Below are positions 59,382-64,000 of a DNA stretch of 64,000 bases, piece by piece. How positions within the stretch are numbered: the stretch's first letter is position 1; every line of letters begins with the position of its first letter. The DNA is taken from positions 62,001-126,000 of the forward strand of contig NZ_MDDC01000002.1 in the NCBI RefSeq assembly GCF_001875325.1, read 5' to 3'. A program made the position numbers and the translations under genes. The notes beneath the pieces are model-generated. The model was not told the DNA's origin, searched no databases, and saw only the letters and a list, made by a program, of their open reading frames with translations. Origin of the DNA: Neomoorella thermoacetica (GTDB lineage: Bacteria > Bacillota > DSM-521 > Neomoorellales > Neomoorellaceae).

Positions 59382-59446
59382 GGGTGGGTGTCCCTCCTTC
59401 GGGGTTTTGGTGGCTACTTTTAATAATACCCCTGGGATACCCACCC
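59382..59446. repeat. Inverted repeat next to the IS481-like fragment
   Basis: GGGTGGGTGTCCC at 59382-59394 and GGGATACCCACCC at 59434-59446 are reverse complements with one mismatch. They border the transposase fragment and may be an end of the old element or a terminator. The rest of 59358-59520 shows no gene I can support. Confidence 0.55.
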
Positions 59447-59524
59447 TTTTCAATACCTGTTTAACCCGGCTAAAGTATTGTGGAACGAACTCTGGCCTAT
59501 CTACAACATATTTTATAAAAGGTC

Positions 59525-59553
59525 TTTACAGAAAACAGGCGAACAATTATAAT
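59525..59553 (+). promoter_or_regulatory. Promoter of the bza operon
   Basis: TTTACA at 59525-59530 and TATAAT at 59548-59553 with a 17-base spacer, about 20 bases before the cobalamin riboswitch. Confidence 0.85.
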
Positions 59554-59569
59554 TTAGAATAGAAAGTTG

Positions 59570-59735
59570 CATATGGTTACTTTTCAGGTGCCCGCAAGGG
59601 AGAATAGGGAACCGGGTGCGAATCCCGGACGGACCCGCCACTGTGAAGGTGAGCACTTGCCAGACCACTCCTCAATGGGGGAAGGGGCAAAGGTGTGATG
59701 ATCCGAGTCAGGAGACCTGCCTGAAAAGTTTATGC
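59570..59735 (+). ncRNA. Cobalamin riboswitch
   Basis: The conserved pieces of the B12 aptamer appear in order: AGGTGCCCGCAAGGGAGAATAG, GGGAACCGGGTGCGAATCCC, CCGCCACTGTGAAGG and the B12 box GAGTCAGGAGACCTGCCTGA (59705-59724). A terminator follows at 59776-59813. Binding of adenosylcobalamin or another cobamide should favour termination and lower bza expression. Confidence 0.95.
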
Positions 59736-59775
59736 CGCCCTCGCGGAAGGGGCGGGCGTAAGCATGGATGATGGT

Positions 59776-59813
59776 AAAGTCCACGCTGGAATATGGCGTG
59801 GACTTTATTTTTT
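59776..59813 (+). terminator. Riboswitch-controlled terminator
   Basis: AAAGTCCACGC / GCGTGGACTTT with a short loop, followed by ATTTTTT. It lies about 40 bases after the B12 box and 165 bases before bzaA. Confidence 0.85.
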
Positions 59814-59965
59814 ATCAATCAAAGGGAGAGGATGATTTATGGCAAAGGTTCATTGAGCATGGCTGTCACGGCAGGGTTTTACCCGGTCATCAAGAAAGCG
59901 AAAAATACTGTGAAGAAGGCAAACATTGCGGCCTAATAAGCTGTTGGAATTGTAAAATTAAGTAG
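59814..59965 (+). other. Leader segment with small Cys-rich frame before bzaA
   Basis: Between the terminator and bzaA two small frames compete. One with a ribosome binding site (GGGAGAGG then ATG at 59832) encodes 34 residues, MIYGKGSLSMAVTAG and a basic tail. Another, ending at 59965, reads EHGCHGRVLPGHQESEKYC and then EEGKHCGLISCWNCKIK, a striking Cys-rich sequence, but its only ATG in frame lies upstream in the terminator. Which, if either, is translated cannot be settled by eye. Confidence 0.35.
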
Positions 59966-59977
59966 GAGGGAGAACAG

Positions 59978-61276
59978 TTGAACCTGATTAAAAGCGCCCG
60001 GGCCGGTGTGATCACTCCCGAAATGGAGCAGGTGGCTGTTCAGGAGGGTGTAACTCCGGAATTCGTAAGGCAGGGTGTGGCTGATGGGACGATAGTCATC
60101 CTGCGCAATGCCCGCCGGCAGAACGTCACTCCAGTTGGTGTCGGTAAAGGGCTGAGGACAAAGGTCAGCGCCAGCGTCGGTTTGTACGGAGAGACGGGAA
60201 GCATCGATGTGGAGATTGCCAAGATTAAAGCCGCTCTGGAAGCGGGAACGGACGCCATCATGGATCTGAGCGTCAGCGGGGACATCGAGGCCATGCTTGC
60301 GGAAACGCTGTCAGTTTCCCCCAAGCCCGTCGGTACCTTGCCCCTATACCAGGCCATGGCCGAAGCCGGCAGAAAATACGGTTCTTCCGTTAACATGAGA
60401 GATGAGGACTTGTTTGATGTAATTGAACGCCACGCGGCCGCCGGGGTAGACTTTCTGGCCCTGCACTGCGGGACTACTATGAATATTGTAGAACGCGCCA
60501 GAAACGAGGGCCGGATCGATCCCCTGGTAAGCTACGGGGGTTCCCACCTGATCGGGTGGATGCTGGAAAACCAGAGGGAAAACCCCCTTTATGAACATTT
60601 TGACCGGGTTCTTGCGATTGCCCGGAAGTACGATGTTACCATCAGCTTTGCCGACGGCATGCGACCGGGATGCCTGGCCGATTCCCTCGATGGCCCCCAG
60701 GTGGAGGAACTGGTCGTTTTGGGAGAGCTGGTCAGGCGGGCTAGGGAAGCCGGTGTTCAGGTGATGGTAAAAGGGCCGGGTCATGTCCCCTTGCAGCAAC
60801 TAAAGGCGACGGTTGTCCTGGAAAAGAGCCTCTGCCAGGGGGCGCCGTATTTTGTCTTCGGCCCCCTGGTAACAGATATCGCAATCGGTTATGACCATAT
60901 CAATGCTGCTATCGGGGGTGCCCTGAGCGCCTGGGCGGGTGCGGAGTTTCTTTGTTATGTAACTGCCGCCGAACATGTGGGGATTCCGGATATTGACCAG
61001 GTCCGGGAAGGAGTGATTGCCGCCCGCATTGCCGCCCATGCCGCCGATCTGGCCAACGGCCTTCCCCATGCCCGGGAATGGGATCTGGAGCTTTCCCGGG
61101 CGAGAAAAGAACTGGACTGGAAGCGGCAAATTGCTCTCGCCATAGACCCCGAACGGGCGAGAAGGTTGAGAGAAGAAAGAAGCGACGCTGCGTCGGCGGG
61201 ATGTGCCATGTGCGGCAAATACTGCGCCATGGAAATTGTATCCAGCTACCTGGGCACAGCCAGGCATACATGTTAG
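59978..61276 (+). CDS. bzaA: 5-hydroxybenzimidazole synthase subunit BzaA (ThiC paralogue)
   Basis: A radical SAM enzyme of 432 residues related to ThiC. With BzaB it converts aminoimidazole ribotide to 5-hydroxybenzimidazole under anaerobic conditions (established for Moorella and Eubacterium homologues). Family stretches are SARAGVITPEMEQVAVQEGV, SVSGDIEAMLAETL, KGPGHVPLQQLKATVVLEKS and IAIGYDHINAAIGGALSAW. The C-terminal cluster motif is CAMCGKYC (Cys409, Cys412, Cys416), spaced CX2CX3C, one residue shorter than ThiC's CX2CX4C. The TTG start follows AGGAGGG. It is first in the operon behind the riboswitch. Confidence 0.93.
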   Translation: MNLIKSARAGVITPEMEQVAVQEGVTPEFVRQGVADGTIVILRNARRQNVTPVGVGKGLRTKVSASVGLYGETGSIDVEIAKIKAALEAGTDAIMDLSVSGDIEAMLAETLSVSPKPVGTLPLYQAMAEAGRKYGSSVNMRDEDLFDVIERHAAAGVDFLALHCGTTMNIVERARNEGRIDPLVSYGGSHLIGWMLENQRENPLYEHFDRVLAIARKYDVTISFADGMRPGCLADSLDGPQVEELVVLGELVRRAREAGVQVMVKGPGHVPLQQLKATVVLEKSLCQGAPYFVFGPLVTDIAIGYDHINAAIGGALSAWAGAEFLCYVTAAEHVGIPDIDQVREGVIAARIAAHAADLANGLPHAREWDLELSRARKELDWKRQIALAIDPERARRLREERSDAASAGCAMCGKYCAMEIVSSYLGTARHTC

Positions 61277-61289
61277 GGGGGTAGAATAA

Positions 61290-62570
61290 ATGAGCCAGGT
61301 TTTAGATGCCCGTGCAGGAAAAATTACTCCGGAAATGGAAAAAGTAGCGGCAGATGAAAAGGTGGATGTGGAATTTGTCCGGGCAGGGGTGGCGGAGGGG
61401 ACCATTGTAATCCCCCGGAATACCAACCGGAAGCTCCTTAAACCCTGCGGCATCGGGAGAGGGTTGCGTATCAAGGTGAACGCCCTGATCGGGACCTCCA
61501 GCGACCGGGATGACCGGCAAATGGAGCTGCGGAAGATCGCCGCGGCCGAGGCGGTGGGGTGTGATTCCTTTATGGATTTAAGTACCGGCGGGGATATCGA
61601 TGAGATGAGGCGGCTCACCCTTGCCCACGCCAGGGTTCCGGTAGGCAGCGTGCCCATTTACCAGGCGGCCATCGAAGCCATTGAAAAGCGGGGCAGCATT
61701 GTGGAAATGACGCCGGAAGACATGTTTGCGGCCGTGGAAAAACAGGCAAGGGACGGGATAGATTTCATGGCCATTCACAGCGCCCTGAATTTCGATGTCC
61801 TCGAACGGCTTCAGGCCGTCGGCAGGGTGACCGACATTGTCAGCCGCGGGGGGGCCTTCCTCACCGGCTGGATGCTGCACAACCAGAAAGAGAATCCCCT
61901 TTATGAACAGTTCGACAGGTTGCTCGAGATTCTGCTGAAGTACGACGTCACCCTCAGCCTCGGCGACGCCATTCGCCCGGGTTCTACCGCCGACTCCCTG
62001 GACGGGGCCCAACTGCAGGGAATGATCGTGGCAGGTGAACTGGTCAGGCGCGCCAGGGAAGCCGGCGTGCAGGTTATGGTCGAGGGTCCGGGACATGTTC
62101 CCCTTAACCATGTGGAGACGACAATGAAACTACAGAAAAGCCTTTGCGGGGGCGCGCCTTACTTTATTCTGGGTACCCTGGCCACCGATGTGGCGCCGGG
62201 ATATGACCATATCACTGCCGCAATAGGGGGCGCCCTTGCCGGGACGGTTGGGGCGGATTTTATCTGCTATGTGACACCGGCGGAGCATCTGGGGTTACCG
62301 ACAGAGCAGGACGTTAAAGAGGGTGTGATTGCCGCCCGCATTGCCGCCCATGCCGCCGATCTGGCCAGGGGAAACAGGCAGGCCTGGGAGCGGGATCTGC
62401 AAATGGCGCGGGCGCGGGTCGCCCTCGATGTGGAAAAGCAGATAAGCCTTGCCATTGATCAGGAAAAGGCACGCTCGTTGCTCGACGGTACCGGGGAAGA
62501 CGGGGTTTGTGCCGCCTGCGGGACGAACTGCGCAGCCCAAGTGGCCGCCCGTTATTTCGGGATAAACTGA
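61290..62570 (+). CDS. bzaB: 5-hydroxybenzimidazole synthase subunit BzaB (ThiC paralogue)
   Basis: The second ThiC-like protein of the pair, 426 residues, clearly homologous to BzaA along its length (ARAGKITPEMEKVAADEKVD, STGGDIDEMRRLTL, EGPGHVPLNHVETTMKLQKS, PGYDHITAAIGGALAG). The C-terminal cluster motif is CAACGTNC (Cys407, Cys410, Cys414), again CX2CX3C. It lies 13 bp after bzaA with AGGGGGG upstream of the ATG. The two presumably arose by duplication and work together. Confidence 0.93.
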   Translation: MSQVLDARAGKITPEMEKVAADEKVDVEFVRAGVAEGTIVIPRNTNRKLLKPCGIGRGLRIKVNALIGTSSDRDDRQMELRKIAAAEAVGCDSFMDLSTGGDIDEMRRLTLAHARVPVGSVPIYQAAIEAIEKRGSIVEMTPEDMFAAVEKQARDGIDFMAIHSALNFDVLERLQAVGRVTDIVSRGGAFLTGWMLHNQKENPLYEQFDRLLEILLKYDVTLSLGDAIRPGSTADSLDGAQLQGMIVAGELVRRAREAGVQVMVEGPGHVPLNHVETTMKLQKSLCGGAPYFILGTLATDVAPGYDHITAAIGGALAGTVGADFICYVTPAEHLGLPTEQDVKEGVIAARIAAHAADLARGNRQAWERDLQMARARVALDVEKQISLAIDQEKARSLLDGTGEDGVCAACGTNCAAQVAARYFGIN

Positions 62571-62592
62571 GGCGTGAAAACCGGGGGGAAAA

Positions 62593-63681
62593 ATGATGGG
62601 ATTAAAGCTGGAGGAGACGGTTAAAGGGATCACGCCTGCCAGCGATGCCTGGCGCCGGAAGGCCCGTGAGCACTTAAACAACCTGGCCATTCCGGTAGGA
62701 AGCCTGGGACGGCTGCTGGACATCGCCGAACAACTGGCCGCCATAAAGGAAAGCCTGAAGCCTTCGACGGGCAGCAAGGTGGTCGTCACCATGGCCGGGG
62801 ACCACGGCGTTGTTGAGGAAGGGGTCAGCACCTGCCCCCAGGAAGTGACCCTCCAGATGGTTTACAATTTTGTAGCCGGCGGGGCCGGAATCAATGCCCT
62901 GGCCGGGGTGGCCGGAGCCAGGGTAGTAGTTGTGGATATGGGCGTGGCCGGAGATCTGAAGGACCTGGTGGAGCAGGGGAAGATCCTTTCCCGCAAGGTG
63001 GATTATGGAACGCGCAATATGACCAGGGGCCCTGCCATGACCAGACAACAGGCGGTGCAGGCCCTGGAGACCGGCATCAACATCGCCGGAGAACTGGTCA
63101 ATGAAGGCGTTGAACTGCTGGGAACAGGGGATATGGGGATCGGCAACACCACCCCGAGCAGCGCCATCCTGGCGGCCCTTTCCGGCCTGCCGGTCCGGGA
63201 AGTGACGGGGAGGGGCACCGGGATCGACGACGAGACTCTGGCAAGAAAGGTGCAGGTTATCGAGAGGGCCCTTGCCCTGAACAGTCCGGACCCGAATGAC
63301 CCCGTAGACGTTCTGGCCAAGGTGGGCGGTTTCGAGATCGGGGGAATTGCGGGGCTGATTCTCGGGGCGGCCTACTACCGGGTGCCAGTTGTGGTGGATG
63401 GATTTATATCCACCGCCGGTGCCCTCCTGGCGAAACAACTCGCCCCCCGGGCTGTTGATTACATGATCGCCGCCCATCGATCCATGGAGTACGGGCACAG
63501 GTATATGCTTAAAGAGCTCGGCCTGCGGCCGCTGCTCGATTTAGACATGCGCCTGGGAGAGGGTACAGGGGCTGCCCTGGCCATGTGCATTGTAGAAGGG
63601 GCGGCGCGGGTGATCGGCGAGATGCTCACCTTTGAAGATGCCGGGGTCGCCAGAAATAAGTCCAGGGAGTATGCGGTATGA
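62593..63681 (+). CDS. cobT: Nicotinate-nucleotide-benzimidazole phosphoribosyltransferase
   Basis: An enzyme of 362 residues that activates the benzimidazole base to its alpha-ribotide for cobamide assembly. Family motifs are PVGSLGRLLDIAEQLAAI, AGDHGVVEEGVSTCPQEVT, GTGDMGIGNTTPSSAI, GRGTGIDDETL and the catalytic Glu in RLGEGTGAALAM. It is placed between bzaB and bzaC as in Moorella. ATG at 62593 or the next codon; the stop overlaps bzaC by 4 bp. Confidence 0.95.
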   Translation: MMGLKLEETVKGITPASDAWRRKAREHLNNLAIPVGSLGRLLDIAEQLAAIKESLKPSTGSKVVVTMAGDHGVVEEGVSTCPQEVTLQMVYNFVAGGAGINALAGVAGARVVVVDMGVAGDLKDLVEQGKILSRKVDYGTRNMTRGPAMTRQQAVQALETGINIAGELVNEGVELLGTGDMGIGNTTPSSAILAALSGLPVREVTGRGTGIDDETLARKVQVIERALALNSPDPNDPVDVLAKVGGFEIGGIAGLILGAAYYRVPVVVDGFISTAGALLAKQLAPRAVDYMIAAHRSMEYGHRYMLKELGLRPLLDLDMRLGEGTGAALAMCIVEGAARVIGEMLTFEDAGVARNKSREYAV

Positions 63682-64000
63682 AACCAGGCTTTCTCAAGTA
63701 TGACCCCCAGGCCCCTTGCCCCCAGTACCTGGAGGATCTGGCTACCGGTTACTGGTTTTCGGAAGTCCTCTTCACCGCCGTGGAGGCCGGCCTGTTCACG
63801 CTCCTGGCCGGTGGCGGTATGAGTGCGGCCGAAATAGCTGGAGCCCTAGGCTTCAGCCTTCACGGCACAGAGCGTTTTTTAGAGGCCCTCTGCGCCCTGG
63901 GGCTGATCGGCCGGGATGGGGACGTGTTTTTTAACAAGAGGCTTTCCGAGACATACCTCGTCAGGGGGCGGGAACATTACCAGGGAGACTCTATCCTCTG
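63678..64000 (+). CDS. bzaC: O-methyltransferase BzaC (partial, runs off the window)
   Basis: The first 107 residues of a SAM-dependent O-methyltransferase. The visible part is the N-terminal dimerisation/winged-helix domain (YLEDLATGYWFSEVLFTAVE, MSAAEIAGALGFSLHGTERF, LEALCALGLIGRDGDVFFN). The SAM-binding domain lies beyond 64000. By position in bzaA-bzaB-cobT-bzaC it should methylate 5-hydroxybenzimidazole to 5-methoxybenzimidazole. The ATG overlaps the cobT stop (ATGA). Confidence 0.85.
   Translation, partial: MKPGFLKYDPQAPCPQYLEDLATGYWFSEVLFTAVEAGLFTLLAGGGMSAAEIAGALGFSLHGTERFLEALCALGLIGRDGDVFFNKRLSETYLVRGREHYQGDSIL

Noticed and set aside
59374-59562. A 62-codon plus-strand frame before the bza promoter
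   Set aside because: It runs through the inverted repeat next to an IS fragment and into the bza promoter, has no ribosome binding site, and shows no family resemblance.

Overview
The window reads as a chromosomal segment of a GC-rich, thermophilic, anaerobic, spore-forming Firmicute, most likely Moorella or a close relative (inference). Grounds: threonyl- and phenylalanyl-tRNA synthetase genes behind T-box leaders, an infC-rpmI-rplT operon, the sporulation-associated gene ytxC, [FeFe]-hydrogenase maturases, a cobalamin-riboswitch bzaA-bzaB-cobT-bzaC cluster for anaerobic benzimidazole synthesis, and frequent TTG/GTG starts with strong Shine-Dalgarno sequences.

Layout. 1-1604: relics of a sugar-acid dehydratase and a DapA-type aldolase, then an intact IclR regulator. 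1754-7127: tRNA-Val, ytxC, a DUF445 protein, T-box/thrS, and infC-rpmI-rplT (infC starts at ATT). 7183-10619: Ktr/Trk potassium channel and RCK gate, an rRNA methyltransferase, and a coiled-coil membrane protein built from 11-residue repeats. 10806-18760: two related molybdopterin oxidoreductase modules. One has a TAT signal, an Fe-S subunit and a membrane anchor; the other has neither signal nor anchor. A PucR-type regulator and a small lipoprotein flank them. 18816-25942: a YqzL-like microprotein, T-box/pheS-pheT, zapA, an unusual polX and an arginase-fold protein. 25943-26700: decayed DNA with a galE stub and a frameshifted antitoxin relic.

26708-37745: a four-gene operon that looks like a phage-defence or DNA-modification system: DUF499 ATPase, unknown 203-aa protein, DUF1156 DNA methylase, and a phospholipase-D-like/SNF2 helicase fusion. 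It resembles parts of DISARM but lacks DrmA, DrmB and DrmC, and is the best candidate here for a poorly described system.

38091-44669: two pseudouridine synthases, motA/motB, a DUF2225 protein, a phosphofructokinase with a mixed ATP/PPi signature, and an orphan Dam-type methylase. 45206-48039: TM1266-type regulator, hydE, hydG. 48485-56580: kdpFABCDE, so the window carries both low-affinity (Ktr) and high-affinity (Kdp) potassium uptake. 56644-59446: two decayed insertion sequences around a small exported protein and its partner. 59525-64000: promoter, cobalamin riboswitch, bzaA, bzaB, cobT and a partial bzaC. This gene set is expected to make and activate 5-methoxybenzimidazole as a cobamide lower ligand.

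All calls come from reading the sequence and recalling family motifs; no database search was run. Start codons were reassigned from the longest open frame wherever a Shine-Dalgarno sequence or family length argued for it.
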